From Mesorhizobium sp. PAMC28654 (GTDB taxonomy: Bacteria > Pseudomonadota > Alphaproteobacteria > Rhizobiales > Rhizobiaceae): DNA of 64,000 nucleotides. The DNA is taken from the NCBI RefSeq assembly GCF_020616515.1, contig NZ_CP085135.1:2046001-2110000 (forward strand), written 5' to 3'. How positions within the stretch are numbered: the first letter of the stretch is position 1; each line of letters starts with the position of its first letter. Made by a program: the position numbers and the translations under genes. This document shows, one piece after another, positions 11,758-21,168 of this stretch. Under the pieces are notes generated by a model. It was given only the letters and a program-made list of their open reading frames with translations, was not told where the DNA came from and made no database searches.

Positions 11758-12792
11758 TCAACCCCAGCACTTGCCGAGGCCTGCCTTGGTATCGATGGAA
11801 TCGATGCCGGCAGCCGGCTTGTCGGTAATGAGCGTGACGCCGGTGTTGTAGAAGTTCAGGCCAGGCGACGGTTCTGGCTTCTTGCCAGTGTCGGCGAAGG
11901 CCTTGATCGCCTCGATGCCGAGCGAGGCCATCAGCAGCGGATATTGCTGCGCGGTAGCGCCGATAATGCCTTCCGCCACGTTCTTGACGCCTGGGCAGCC
12001 GCCATCGATCGAAACGATCAACACGTCCTTCTCCTTGCCAACCGCTTTCAGCGCCTGGTAGGCGCCAGCGGCCGCGGGTTCGTTGATGGTGTAGACGACG
12101 TTGATATTGGGATCTTTCTGCAGGCAGTTCTCCATGGCGGTATGGCCACCATCCTCGTTGCCGCCCGACAGATCGTGGCAGACATTGCGCGGGTCCTTCT
12201 CGTCGCCGATCTTCTTGGGATCACCGAGGTCGATGCCAAACCCCTTCATGAAGCCCTGGTCGCGTTGCACGTCGACCGACGGCTGGCTGGCGATCAGATC
12301 CATATAGGCAATGTGGGCATCCTTGGCCTTGTCGCCCAAGGTTGCCTTGGCCCAGGAGCCTATGAGCTCGCCTGCCTTGAAATTGTCGGTCGCAAAGGTC
12401 GCATCCGCGGCATCGGCGGGCTCGAGTTGCGTATCCAGCGCAATCACCAGAAGTCCGGCATCGCGTGCCTTCTTAACAGCCGGCACGATTGCCGCCGTGT
12501 CGGTGGCGGTGATGAGAATGCCCTTGGCGCCATCGGCAATGCAGGATTCAATCGCCGCGACCTGGCCTTCATTGTCGCCTTCGGCCTTGCCGGCATAGGC
12601 TTTGAGATCGACGCCAATTTCCTTGGCTTTCGCCGTGGCGCCTTCCTTCATCTTGACGAAGAAGGGATTGGTGTCGGTCTTGGTGATCAGGCAAGCGCTG
12701 ACATTGGCGGCCGATGCTGCCGACGTAAACGCCATCAGGCCGAGTCCAGCCGCAGCAAAGACGGTGGACTTCAATAGTGATGTCTTGGTCAC
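11758..12792 (-). CDS. frcB: Fructose-type sugar ABC transporter, periplasmic binding protein
   Basis: This type-I periplasmic binding protein of the RbsB/FrcB group has 344 residues. I place the start at the GTG at 12792: GGGAGG lies six bases upstream, and the protein then opens with a clean signal peptide ([18 protein letters not shown], then [10 protein letters not shown]) cleaved before ANVSACLI. The frame remains open to 12960, but that extension would precede the signal peptide and is not plausible. The ligand-domain blocks [19 protein letters not shown] and [20 protein letters not shown] are present. It is the first gene of frcBCA and delivers sugar to FrcC. Fructose, possibly with ribose or mannose, is inferred from homology to the Sinorhizobium system. 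Confidence 0.93.
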   Translation of the reverse strand: MTKTSLLKSTVFAAAGLGLMAFTSAASAANVSACLITKTDTNPFFVKMKEGATAKAKEIGVDLKAYAGKAEGDNEGQVAAIESCIADGAKGILITATDTAAIVPAVKKARDAGLLVIALDTQLEPADAADATFATDNFKAGELIGSWAKATLGDKAKDAHIAYMDLIASQPSVDVQRDQGFMKGFGIDLGDPKKIGDEKDPRNVCHDLSGGNEDGGHTAMENCLQKDPNINVVYTINEPAAAGAYQALKAVGKEKDVLIVSIDGGCPGVKNVAEGIIGATAQQYPLLMASLGIEAIKAFADTGKKPEPSPGLNFYNTGVTLITDKPAAGIDSIDTKAGLGKCWG

Positions 12793-13006
12793 GATTATCC
12801 TCCCAGTGGAACCATTTCGGCTGCCGGCCAACCGGCACCCGCACAAGCGTCCAAACGAAATCTCCCAGCATGGACGCCCGCTGCCAAAAGACACCAGACC
12901 AATGGGGCTGTCAATAATTAAATCACTCTTATTTATTATTGACAGCCTTGCGTTGACCACTCATTCTGGCCCAAAAGCATCGAGGGGAAATAACGGGAGG
13001 AACAGG
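12793..13006. promoter_or_regulatory. Divergent frcB / frcR promoter region
   Basis: This 214-bp gap lies between divergent frcB (minus) and frcR (plus). It contains a strongly AT-rich core around 12908-12947 within otherwise GC-rich DNA. Both start codons are GTG with GGGAGG-type ribosome sites at the outer edges. The core holds the inverted repeat listed separately. A shared operator in such a gap would let one regulator control uptake and its own operon. Confidence 0.7.
12906..12947. promoter_or_regulatory. Candidate FrcR (ROK) operator: 13-bp inverted repeat
   Basis: The arms GGCTGTCAATAAT (12906-12918) and ATTATTGACAGCC (12935-12947) are perfect inverted copies around a 16-bp AT-rich spacer. 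ROK regulators bind as dimers to such AT-rich palindromes. The position between divergent frcB and frcR is where autoregulation and repression would act. That this is the site is inferred; the repeat is directly visible. Confidence 0.65.
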
Positions 13007-14233
13007 GTGGAAACCGGCATTGCGAGGCACGGTTCGCCGGAGGCAGCCGATAGCCGGCTTCACCGCGGCACCAACCAGAGCGGGATGCGGGACCACAATG
13101 AGCGGCTCGTGCTTTCGCTGGTGCGCCAGCATGGCAGCCTGGCCAAATCCGACATCGCGCGCATGACCGGACTTTCGGCTCAGACCGTGTCCGTCATCAT
13201 GCGTGAGCTCGAGGATGACAGCCTTCTGGTCCGCCAGGCGCCGTTGCGCGGGAAGATCGGCCAGCCCTCCATTCCGATGGCGCTGAACCCGGAGGGTGCG
13301 TATTTCATCGGCCTCAAGATCGGCCGCCGCAGCGCCGAACTGGTGCTGATCGATTTCCTCGGCAACGTCCGGTCGATGCTGCAGCATTCCTACCGCTATC
13401 CCGCACCGCGCGAGACCGTGGAATTCGTCACCTCCGGCATGGAGAAGATGCGCGGAGAACTCACCCCCGAACAGAACAAGCGTATTGCCGGGCTCGGCAT
13501 CGCCATGCCGTTCGAATTGTGGAACTGGGCCGATACGGCGGGTGCGCCCCGGGACGTCATGGACGAATGGCGCCACCGCGACATACGCGCGGAGATCCAG
13601 CTACAGTGCGAGTTTCCGGTCTATCTTCAGAATGACGCCACCTCGGCGTGCGGTGCCGAGCTCGTGTTCGGCAAGGCCGGAGCCGCGCGTGACTTCGTCT
13701 ATTTCTACATCGGCGCCTTTGCCGGTGGCGGCATCGTGCTCAATGGCCGCCTCTATGGTGGCCCGACAGGCAATGCCGGCGCGCTCGGGTCCATGCCCGT
13801 GCCCGGTCCCGACGGCAAGCCAACCCAGTTGATCGACGTGGCATCGATTGCCATGCTGGAAAAAGCGCTAAATGCGCGCGGTGTCGAAGCCTCGCATCTG
13901 TGGACGTCGCCCGAGGACTGGGGCGAGATCGGCATCGAACTCGACGACTGGATCGCCACCGCCTCGCAGGCACTGGCCTACGCCATCGTGGCGGCATCCG
14001 CGGTCATCGATTTCGAAGCAGCGATCATCGACGGCTGGATGCCGCTCACCGTCCGACGCCGGCTGGTCGATGCCGTTATCGAAGCTATCGGCAAGATCGA
14101 CGGCGAAGGTCTGAAACTCCCCACCGTTCGCGAGGGGACCGTCGGCATTCATGCGCGTGCATTGGGCGGCGCCAGCCTGCCGCTTTCGGAACGCTTCCTT
14201 ATCGGCTCGACCACGATCTCCAGGAGCATCTGA
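13007..14233 (+). CDS. frcR: ROK-family transcriptional regulator of fructose uptake
   Basis: This is a 408-residue ROK-family repressor. An N-terminal winged helix-turn-helix (RLVLSLVRQHGSLAKSDIAR, then MTGLSAQTVSVIMRELEDD) is followed by a sugar-kinase-like ROK fold. The frame is open from 12602, but the GTG at 13007 has GGGAGG six bases upstream and lies just before the HTH. It is divergent from frcBCA and directly precedes the mutarotase and kinase genes, so it is the obvious local regulator, probably released by fructose or a phosphorylated form. The classical ROK kinase motif is degenerate, as usual for regulators. The symbol follows Mesorhizobium usage and the effector is inferred. Confidence 0.88.
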   Translation: METGIARHGSPEAADSRLHRGTNQSGMRDHNERLVLSLVRQHGSLAKSDIARMTGLSAQTVSVIMRELEDDSLLVRQAPLRGKIGQPSIPMALNPEGAYFIGLKIGRRSAELVLIDFLGNVRSMLQHSYRYPAPRETVEFVTSGMEKMRGELTPEQNKRIAGLGIAMPFELWNWADTAGAPRDVMDEWRHRDIRAEIQLQCEFPVYLQNDATSACGAELVFGKAGAARDFVYFYIGAFAGGGIVLNGRLYGGPTGNAGALGSMPVPGPDGKPTQLIDVASIAMLEKALNARGVEASHLWTSPEDWGEIGIELDDWIATASQALAYAIVAASAVIDFEAAIIDGWMPLTVRRRLVDAVIEAIGKIDGEGLKLPTVREGTVGIHARALGGASLPLSERFLIGSTTISRSI

Positions 14234-14680
14234 ATGCTGATCGGGATTTCCGCGCTGCTCGGTCCGGAGCTTCTGGCGACCCTGCGCGCCATGGGCCACG
14301 GCGATGAAATCGCCCTTGTCGACGGAAACTACCCGGCCGAGGAGCACGCACACCGGCTCGTCCGCGCGGACGGTCACCATCTTGTTCCCGTGCTCGATGC
14401 TATCTTGAGCGTACTGCCTGTAGACGACGTCGTGCCTGAGGCGCTGTTTCGCGCTTCGGTCAAAGGCGACCCCTTGCTTGCCGATCCCGTTCATCGCGAG
14501 ATGGAGGCGATCTGTGCAAAGCGCGCGCCGGGCCGCAAGGTGGTTGCGCTGGCCGGCGACGACTTTTATGCACGGGTCAAGGCCGCGCACGCGATCGTCG
14601 CCACCAGCGAGCCCAGGCTGTATGCCAACATCATCATCCGCAAGGGCGTTATCTATCCGCCGGAGACCAAGACACCATGA
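14234..14680 (+). CDS. RbsD/FucU-family sugar mutarotase (pyranase)
   Basis: This 148-residue cytosolic protein of the RbsD/FucU fold has the conserved opening LLGPELLATLRAMGHGDEIA, where the catalytic His lies, and closes with YANIIIRKGV. Family members interconvert pyranose and furanose or alpha and beta anomers of ribose or fucose. In a fructose cluster it would speed conversion of imported sugar to the form used by the next gene's kinase. Its ATG immediately follows the frcR stop, and its own stop overlaps the kinase start by four bases, so the three genes form an operon. The exact sugar cannot be read from sequence. Confidence 0.85.
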   Translation: MLIGISALLGPELLATLRAMGHGDEIALVDGNYPAEEHAHRLVRADGHHLVPVLDAILSVLPVDDVVPEALFRASVKGDPLLADPVHREMEAICAKRAPGRKVVALAGDDFYARVKAAHAIVATSEPRLYANIIIRKGVIYPPETKTP

Positions 14681-15600
14681 TCCTTTGCTGCGGCGAAGCC
14701 CTCATCGACATGTTGCCGCGAACCACCACGCTGGGGGAGCCGGCCTTTGCTCCCTATGTCGGGGGTGCCGTCTTCAACACGGCAATCGCGCTAGGCCGGC
14801 TGGGCGCTCCAGCGGGTTTCTTTTCCGGCCTGTCGTCCGACCTGTTCGGCGGCCAGTTCAGGGACGCGCTGGGCGCGAGCAAGGTCAGTTCCACCTATGC
14901 GCACACCTCGCGCCGGCCAACCACGCTGGCCTTCGTGCGGCTCGACAATGGCCAGGCGACCTATACATTTTACGACGAGAACACGGCCGGCCGCATGCTG
15001 ACGACCGACGACCTGCCCGAGCTTGGCGGCGAGATCGAAGCCATGCTGTTTGGAGCCATCAGCCTGATCTCCGATCCGGCCGGGGCCGCCTATGAGGAGT
15101 TCATGAAGCGCGAGCACACTCAGCGCGTCATGATGCTCGACCCCAACATCCGGCCGAACTTCATCCCCGACAAGGCCAAGCACTTGCGTCGCATCCGCGG
15201 CATGATGGCCATGGCCGACATCGTGAAACTGTCGGACGAAGACCTCCACTGGTTTGGTGAAGCCGGCTCGCACGAGGATGTCATCCGCAACTGGCTGGAT
15301 CGCGGCCCGAAGCTGATTGTTGTCACGCATGGCAGCGAAGGGGCGGTCGGATACAGCAGGGATCACAAGATCACGGTGATGCCGGAAAAAGTCACGGTGG
15401 TCGACACGGTCGGCGCCGGAGACACGTTCAATGCCGGCATCCTCGCCTCACTGCACGAGCAGGGCCAGTTGTCAAAGACGGCGATTGTCAGCCTGTCCGA
15501 AGACGCCATCCGCAAGGCGCTGGCGCTTGGCGCAAAAGCTGCGGCGGTGACCGTGTCACGGGCCGGCGCCAATCCACCGTGGCGGCACGAAATCGCCTGA
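14677..15600 (+). CDS. frcK: PfkB-family sugar kinase, probable fructokinase
   Basis: This 307-residue ribokinase/PfkB-fold kinase has an N-terminal GEALIDMLPR and the GGAVFNTAIALGRLG substrate segment. The C-terminal signature DTVGAGDTFNAG holds the catalytic Asp and the anion hole. It phosphorylates the incoming sugar, most likely fructose to fructose-6-phosphate, given its place behind frcR and opposite frcBCA. The start overlaps the mutarotase stop (ATGA). Length is normal. Fructokinase is the best call; another ketose or ribose as substrate remains possible. Confidence 0.88.
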   Translation: MILCCGEALIDMLPRTTTLGEPAFAPYVGGAVFNTAIALGRLGAPAGFFSGLSSDLFGGQFRDALGASKVSSTYAHTSRRPTTLAFVRLDNGQATYTFYDENTAGRMLTTDDLPELGGEIEAMLFGAISLISDPAGAAYEEFMKREHTQRVMMLDPNIRPNFIPDKAKHLRRIRGMMAMADIVKLSDEDLHWFGEAGSHEDVIRNWLDRGPKLIVVTHGSEGAVGYSRDHKITVMPEKVTVVDTVGAGDTFNAGILASLHEQGQLSKTAIVSLSEDAIRKALALGAKAAAVTVSRAGANPPWRHEIA

Positions 15601-15857
15601 CATGGCAGGGGCGCGCTCAAGATAAGTTGAGCCTGTCGATCACTTTATGTTTCGCAGCGCCGTCCCTGGGGACTATAAGGGTGGTATCGCGGGCCCAACG
15701 AAGCCCGGATTCCCGGCATCTTGCGAAGGCACGCCGGAAAATGCTGGTAACAGACTGCGACACTTGAGCAATTCACGGTTTTGCCTGCGCGGCTTTCTCG
15801 ACCGCCGCAACTCTGGTACCAGCGGCCGGTTATCTGGCTAACCCGTTTGAGGCCGAC

Positions 15858-16997
15858 ATGCAGTTCATCGATCTTGGCGCACAGCGCGAACGAATCCGCG
15901 ACCGGCTGAAGGCCGCTATCGATCGCGTCGTCGACGAAGGCCGTTACATCCTGGGTCCCCAGGTCACCGAATTCGAAAACAAGCTCGCCGCCTACATCGG
16001 CACAAAGCATGTCGTCGCTTGCGCCAACGGTACCGACGCGTTGCTTTTGCCGCTGTTCGCGGCCGGTATCGGCCCCGGCGACGCGGTATTCGTGCCGAGC
16101 TTCACCTTCGCCGCCACCGCCGAAGTGGTCGCGCTGGCCAAGGCCGAGCCGGTGTTCGTCGACGTTGATCCGGTGACCTACAACATCGACATCGCCAGTC
16201 TCGAGGCTGCGATCGCCATGATCAAGAAGGAAGGCCGGCTGAAGCCGAAGGCGATCATCCCGGTCGACCTGTTCGGCCTCGCCGCCGACTACGATGCCAT
16301 CATGGCCATCGCCAATCGCGAAAAGCTGATGGTGATCGAGGATGCGGCCCAGTCGATGGGCGGCTCGGCAGACGGCAAGATGTGCGGGGCGTTCGGCGCG
16401 GTCGGCTCGACCAGCTTCTACCCGGCAAAGCCGCTGGGCTGCTACGGCGACGGCGGCGCGATGTTCACCAACGACGATGCGCTGGCCGAACAGCTTCGGT
16501 CGTTCGCCTTTCATGGCAAAGGCGAAACGCAATATGACAATGTCCGCGTCGGCATCAATTCGCGGCTCGACACGCTGCAGGCTGCAATCCTGATCGAGAA
16601 GCTGGCTATCCTCGAAGACGAGATGGGCGCCCGCCAGGTCGTGGCAAACCGCTATGCGCAAGGGCTTGGCGATATCGTGACGGCGGCCCGCAATCTGGAT
16701 GGCGGCCGCTCGGCCTGGGCGCAATATGCCATCGAGACGCCGAAGCGCGATGGCCTCAAGGCGCATCTTCAGGAAAAGGGCATTCCGTCTGTCATCTACT
16801 ATGTGAAGCCGTTGCACGAGCAGATCGCCTACCGCGACTATCCGCGGACCCCGACTGGCCTCGCCGTTTCGGAAGACTTGCCCAAGCGCATCCTGTGCCT
16901 GCCGATGCACCCCTATCTGAGCGAAGCCGATCAGGACCGGATCATCGAGACGATCAGGAACTATATCGGATCGAATTCGGCGCAGGCAGCCGCATAG
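15858..16997 (+). CDS. DegT/DnrJ/EryC1-family sugar-nucleotide aminotransferase
   Basis: This 379-residue PLP enzyme of fold type I transfers an amino group to a keto-sugar nucleotide. The block VIEDAAQSMGG supplies the PLP-contacting Asp, and SFYPAKPLGCYGDGG carries the internal-aldimine Lys. The C-terminus has IPSVIYYVKPLH. GAGG lies five bases before the ATG at 15858. Family members act in lipopolysaccharide and capsule sugar synthesis. It stands alone between frcK and the cys genes rather than in a polysaccharide operon, so its substrate is unknown. It ends in the shared palindrome that separates it from cysQ. Confidence 0.85.
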   Translation: MQFIDLGAQRERIRDRLKAAIDRVVDEGRYILGPQVTEFENKLAAYIGTKHVVACANGTDALLLPLFAAGIGPGDAVFVPSFTFAATAEVVALAKAEPVFVDVDPVTYNIDIASLEAAIAMIKKEGRLKPKAIIPVDLFGLAADYDAIMAIANREKLMVIEDAAQSMGGSADGKMCGAFGAVGSTSFYPAKPLGCYGDGGAMFTNDDALAEQLRSFAFHGKGETQYDNVRVGINSRLDTLQAAILIEKLAILEDEMGARQVVANRYAQGLGDIVTAARNLDGGRSAWAQYAIETPKRDGLKAHLQEKGIPSVIYYVKPLHEQIAYRDYPRTPTGLAVSEDLPKRILCLPMHPYLSEADQDRIIETIRNYIGSNSAQAAA

Positions 16998-17035
16998 AGG
17001 CGTGTAATCTCCCCTCGAGGGGAGATTACACGCCT
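16998..17035. terminator. Bidirectional terminator: perfect 38-bp palindrome
   Basis: Arms of 17 bp (AGGCGTGTAATCTCCCC and its complement) flank TCGA, so the whole 38 bp is a perfect palindrome. It begins just after the aminotransferase stop on the plus strand and includes the cysQ stop (17026-17028) on the minus strand. Convergent genes sharing one hairpin is the usual layout of a bidirectional terminator. No long U-run is visible on either side. Confidence 0.75.
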
Positions 17036-17817
17036 ACGCCGGCGCTCTTGCCACTGGCAATGAAGTGCGGATTGGCGAAATCCGCGTCATCGCTCTGGTT
17101 GCGCTTGCCATAGACCAGAGCTTTGCCGTCCAGAGTACGCGTCATGCCGCCCGCGGCGCGAAGCACGGCATCGCCGGCCGCGGTGTCCCATTCCATGGTG
17201 CGGCCAAAGCGCGGATAGACGTCCGCCTCGGCGCCGGCGACAAGGCAGAATTTCAGCGACGAGCCTACTGAGACGATCTCGGCGGCACCGAGGTCACGGA
17301 TATAGGCTTCAGTCTCGGGCGTGTTGTGCGAGCGGCTGGCGACGATGGCCAGTGGTGCCACAGCCGTTCTCACCGAGATCGGCCGGCGGCCAACGATTTC
17401 ATATTCATCATTGATCGCGAGAGATTCCGCCCTGCCCGGCCGGCCGGAAAAGAAGCGACCGGTGCAAGGCGCAAAGACGACGCCGATTTCCGGCACGCCA
17501 TGGCGGACAAGTGCTATGTTGACGGTGAAATCGGTCCGGCGGTTGACGAACTCCTTAGTGCCGTCGAGCGGATCAATCAGGAAGAAGGCCCCGTCCAGGT
17601 CGGGTGGCACGATGCCGGCGGATGCTTCCTCCTCGGCCACGCAAGGAATGTCGGGATATGCCGCGCGCAATCCAGCGAGGATGATCTTCTCACTCTCGCG
17701 GTCCGCCTCGGTTACCGGCGAACTGTCTGTTTTCTGATCGACCGCGCAGCCAGCATGGAAGACGCGCATCACCTCGCGCCCGGCCGTCAAGGCCAGCCGC
17801 TCGAAGATTTCGAGCAT
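17026..17817 (-). CDS. cysQ: 3'(2'),5'-bisphosphate nucleotidase CysQ
   Basis: This Mg-dependent inositol-monophosphatase-fold enzyme hydrolyses PAP/PAPS by-products of sulfate activation. Motifs: EADRESEKII, the metal-binding VAEEEASAG, FFLIDPLDGTKEFVNRR, and the C-terminal EWDTAAGDAVLRAAGG. I choose the ATG at 17817 (263 residues), which begins 10 bp past the cysNC stop. A TTG at 17865 would add 16 residues and overlap cysNC. It follows cysD-cysNC on the same strand, consistent with one sulfate-activation operon in which CysQ clears inhibitory PAP. Confidence 0.92.
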   Translation of the reverse strand: MLEIFERLALTAGREVMRVFHAGCAVDQKTDSSPVTEADRESEKIILAGLRAAYPDIPCVAEEEASAGIVPPDLDGAFFLIDPLDGTKEFVNRRTDFTVNIALVRHGVPEIGVVFAPCTGRFFSGRPGRAESLAINDEYEIVGRRPISVRTAVAPLAIVASRSHNTPETEAYIRDLGAAEIVSVGSSLKFCLVAGAEADVYPRFGRTMEWDTAAGDAVLRAAGGMTRTLDGKALVYGKRNQSDDADFANPHFIASGKSAGVGV

Positions 17818-17827
17818 CTGCCTGTCG

Positions 17828-19762
17828 TCAGATTCCGCCGCCGCTGTCGTATTGGTCTTCGGCAATGTCGCGCTCGTTCAGCCAGAGTTCCAGGGCCTCT
17901 ACCATCTCTTCGGCCGATTTGCCGAGGGTTTTCAGATGGATTTCGGGTTTTTCCGGGGCCTCGTACGGTGAATCGACGCCGGTGAAATTCTTGATCTCGC
18001 CATTCAGCGCGCGGGCATAAAGGCCCTTCGGATCGCGTCTGGCGCATTCTTCGAAGGGCGTATCGACGAACACCTCAACGAACTCGCCCTCGGCCATCAA
18101 TTCCCGGGCCATGCGCCGCTCGGCGCTGAACGGCGAGATGAAGGAAACGATGACGATCAGGCCGGCATCCGCCATCAGTCGCGCAACTTCGGCGACGCGG
18201 CGGATGTTTTCGACGCGATCGGCGTCGGTGAAGCCGAGATCGCGGTTGAGGCCGTGGCGGACATTGTCGCCATCCAGAATGTAGGTATGGCGCCCGGTGG
18301 CGAAGAGCTTCTTCTCCAAAAGATTGGCGATGGTCGATTTGCCGGACCCCGAAAGCCCGGTGAACCAGAACACGGCGGGCCGCTGGTTCTTCATATCGGC
18401 GCGGACGCGCTTGCCGACATCGAGCGATTGCCAGTGGATGTTCTCGGCGCGGCGCAGCGAATGCAGGATCATTCCGGCACCGACAGTGGCGTTGGTGATG
18501 CGATCGATCAGGATGAAGGCGCCGGTGGTACGATTCTCGGCGAAAGTATCGAAGGCGATCGGCGCCCGCGTCGAGATGTTGCAGATGCCGACCTCGTTCA
18601 TCTCGAGCGACTTGGCCGCCTCATGGCCAAAGTCGTTGACGTTGACCCGATACTTCAGATCGGTGACGGTGGCACTGGTCTGGTCGGTCTCCGTACGCAG
18701 GATGTAAGAACGACCCGGCAGCAGCGCATGCTCGTCAAACCAGACAATGTTGGCGGCGAACTGGTCGGCGACCTGTGGCCGGGCGGCCGGCGACACCAGC
18801 ATGTTGCCACGCGACACCTCGACCTCATCGTCCAGGACAAGGGTTATGGCTTGGCCCGCAACCGCTTGCTGGAGGTCGCCACCATAGGAGACGATGCGCT
18901 TGACGCGGGAGGACTTGCCCGATTTGGCAACGACGATTTCGTCGCCTTGCGAAACCGCGCCAGACGCAATCGTTCCGGCAAAACCGCGAAAGTCCAGATT
19001 GGGGCGATTCACATATTGCACCGGAAAACGGAACGGCAATTCAACCATGGCTTCATCAACCGACACGGTCTCGAGATGCTCGATCAGCGTCGGACCGGAA
19101 TACCATTGCGTCTTGTCGGAGCGGCTGACATTGTCGCCGAAACGAGCAGACATAGGTATCGGCATGATCGTCTGGAAGCCGAGTTCGTGCGAAAACTGCC
19201 TGTAATCCTCGACGATCTGTTCGAAGACAGCCTGGTCGAAGCCGACGAGATCGATCTTGTTGATGGCCAAAACAACGTGGCGGATACCTAGCAGCGAGGC
19301 GATGATCGAATGGCGCCTGGTCTGGCGCAGCACGCCTTGGCGAGCGTCGATCAGCACTATGGCCAGATCAGCTGTCGAAGCGCCGGTCGCCATGTTACGC
19401 GTGTACTGCTCGTGGCCGGGCGTGTCGGCAACGATGAACTTGCGCTTTGGCGTGGCGAAGAAGCGATAGGCGACGTCGATGGTGATGCCTTGCTCGCGCT
19501 CGGCCTCCAGGCCATCGACCAGCAGCGCGAAATCGATGTCGTCGCCAGTGGTGCCATGCTTGCGCGAATCGCGCTCGAGCGCGGCAAGCTGGTCCTCGAA
19601 TATCTGCTTCGTATCCGAAAGCAGGCGCCCGATCAGCGTCGACTTGCCGTCATCGACCGAACCGCAGGTCAGGAAACGAAGCAACGATTTCTTTTCCTGC
19701 GCCGCCAGATAGTCGCGGACGCCGTCGGTGGGCGCGAGGCTCTTGGCCATGATGTGGCGCAT
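17828..19762 (-). CDS. cysN/C: Bifunctional sulfate adenylyltransferase subunit 1 / APS kinase
   Basis: This 644-residue fusion has an N-terminal EF-Tu-like GTPase (CysN) with [17 protein letters not shown] and NKID motifs and beta-barrel domains. The C-terminal APS kinase (CysC, from about residue 455) has P-loop [10 protein letters not shown], the DNVRHGLN segment and VSFISPF. With CysD it makes APS using GTP hydrolysis, then phosphorylates APS to PAPS. PAPS feeds cysteine synthesis and sulfotransferases, and a sulfotransferase gene lies 13 kb away. The fusion is the same architecture as rhizobial NodQ; context with cysD and cysQ and no nod genes favours the housekeeping enzyme. Its start is two bases after the cysD stop. 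Confidence 0.93.
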   Translation of the reverse strand: MRHIMAKSLAPTDGVRDYLAAQEKKSLLRFLTCGSVDDGKSTLIGRLLSDTKQIFEDQLAALERDSRKHGTTGDDIDFALLVDGLEAEREQGITIDVAYRFFATPKRKFIVADTPGHEQYTRNMATGASTADLAIVLIDARQGVLRQTRRHSIIASLLGIRHVVLAINKIDLVGFDQAVFEQIVEDYRQFSHELGFQTIMPIPMSARFGDNVSRSDKTQWYSGPTLIEHLETVSVDEAMVELPFRFPVQYVNRPNLDFRGFAGTIASGAVSQGDEIVVAKSGKSSRVKRIVSYGGDLQQAVAGQAITLVLDDEVEVSRGNMLVSPAARPQVADQFAANIVWFDEHALLPGRSYILRTETDQTSATVTDLKYRVNVNDFGHEAAKSLEMNEVGICNISTRAPIAFDTFAENRTTGAFILIDRITNATVGAGMILHSLRRAENIHWQSLDVGKRVRADMKNQRPAVFWFTGLSGSGKSTIANLLEKKLFATGRHTYILDGDNVRHGLNRDLGFTDADRVENIRRVAEVARLMADAGLIVIVSFISPFSAERRMARELMAEGEFVEVFVDTPFEECARRDPKGLYARALNGEIKNFTGVDSPYEAPEKPEIHLKTLGKSAEEMVEALELWLNERDIAEDQYDSGGGI

Positions 19763-19764
19763 GC

Positions 19765-20670
19765 TCAGAAGTACCCCTCGCGCTTCTTCTTTTCCATCGA
19801 GCCCGCTTCATCGCGGTCAATCAGGCGACCCTGCCGCTCGGAGGTACGCGCGGTAAGCATTTCGCCGACGATGGCTTCAAGCGTATCGGCATCGGACTCA
19901 ATCGCGCCGGTCAGCGGATAGCAGCCAAGGGTGCGGAACCGCACCAGCCGGTTCTCGACTGTCTCGCCGGGACGCAGTTGCATGCGATGGTCGTCCTTGA
20001 GGATAAGCATGCCGTCGCGTTCGACGACGGGCCGCTCCTTGGCGAAATAAAGCGGCACGATCGGGATGTTTTCCTGCAGGATGTACTGCCAGATGTCGAG
20101 TTCGGTCCAGTTCGACAACGGAAACACCCGGATCGATTCACCGGCCGCGATCCGCGTGTTGAATATCTTCCACATCTCCGGCCGCTGATTCTTCGGGTCC
20201 CAGACGTGCTGCGCGTTGCGGAAGGAAAAGATGCGCTCCTTGGCGCGTGACTTTTCCTCATCGCGACGGGCGCCACCAAAGGCAGCATCAAAGCCGTACT
20301 TGTCGAGCGCCTGGCGCAGAGCCACGGTCTTCATGACATGGGTGTGGGTGTTCGAGCCATGGTCGAACGGATTGATGTTGTCGCGGACACCATCCTCGTT
20401 GACGTGAACCAGCAGATCGAAGCCGAGCTTTTGCGCCATCTGGTCGCGAAAGGCGATCATCTCCCGGAACTTCCAGGTGGTGTCGACATGGAGAAACGGA
20501 AAGGGTGGCTTGGCGGGATAAAACGCCTTCATTGCCAGGTGCATCAGCACCGACGAATCCTTGCCGACCGAATAGAGCATCACCGGCTTGGAAAAGGCCG
20601 CGGCAACCTCGCGGAAAATATGAATGGATTCAGCTTCAAGCCGCTGAAGATGCGTAAGCGCGGATGTCAT
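19765..20670 (-). CDS. cysD: Sulfate adenylyltransferase subunit 2
   Basis: This 301-residue PP-loop ATPase subunit carries out adenylation of sulfate to APS. The PP-loop [17 protein letters not shown] lies near residues 30-46, followed by [10 protein letters not shown] and [20 protein letters not shown]. It partners the CysN half of the next gene, whose start follows two bases after this stop. First gene of the cysD-cysNC-cysQ run. The NodP family is nearly identical in sequence; there are no nodulation genes in the window to suggest that paralog. Confidence 0.94.
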   Translation of the reverse strand: MTSALTHLQRLEAESIHIFREVAAAFSKPVMLYSVGKDSSVLMHLAMKAFYPAKPPFPFLHVDTTWKFREMIAFRDQMAQKLGFDLLVHVNEDGVRDNINPFDHGSNTHTHVMKTVALRQALDKYGFDAAFGGARRDEEKSRAKERIFSFRNAQHVWDPKNQRPEMWKIFNTRIAAGESIRVFPLSNWTELDIWQYILQENIPIVPLYFAKERPVVERDGMLILKDDHRMQLRPGETVENRLVRFRTLGCYPLTGAIESDADTLEAIVGEMLTARTSERQGRLIDRDEAGSMEKKKREGYF

Positions 20671-21168
20671 GGACTGTTAGCGTTCTCTCGTGCCATCCAG
20701 CGGAAGGACCTTGCTTCAAATCGTCGAGTTCTTTTCGCTCGGTCAAGCTTCACGTCTGGACATGTATTTCCTTACCGGCGTTCTAGCAGATCGAGGCCAT
20801 CCAGAACAATGCAAGACAAGCGCCTCGACACGCGCCCGGGGAATGAATTTTCCACGCCATGCCAAAAACCCGAAAATTCCTGCTCAAAAGCTCAAAGGCC
20901 ATGAAACGGTGGGAAAAATATTGCCTGAATAAGCAGAGCAGACGAGCGTTGAGCCCACTCCCCAGCAATCGCGATCAGATGGACATTGCTGCCGATTTTT
21001 GATGGTGGCTCCGGCTTGCCGCACTATCGAAACCCGTGTCCAGCCGCTATACCATTGCTGAAAATGAGCAGACCGCGTGACGCAATAAGAGCAAAAAACG
21101 ATGGTGGCTATATTCTCTTCAGCTAATGCAACATGTCCCGCAAATTCCTCGAATTGTGAACTAGATCA
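20671..21168. other. Intergenic region between divergent cysD and the ligase-like gene
   Basis: This stretch of 498 bp has no convincing coding sequence. It is less GC-rich than its surroundings and must contain the promoters of the cys operon (minus) and of the gene at 21169 (plus). I see no riboswitch-like fold, tRNA or strong inverted repeat here. Confidence 0.5.

Noticed and set aside
17828..20670. nodP/nodQ (Nod-factor sulfation) instead of cysD/cysNC
   Set aside because: The architecture is the same, but cysQ is in the operon and no nod genes or nod boxes are visible. Sulfate assimilation is the simpler call.
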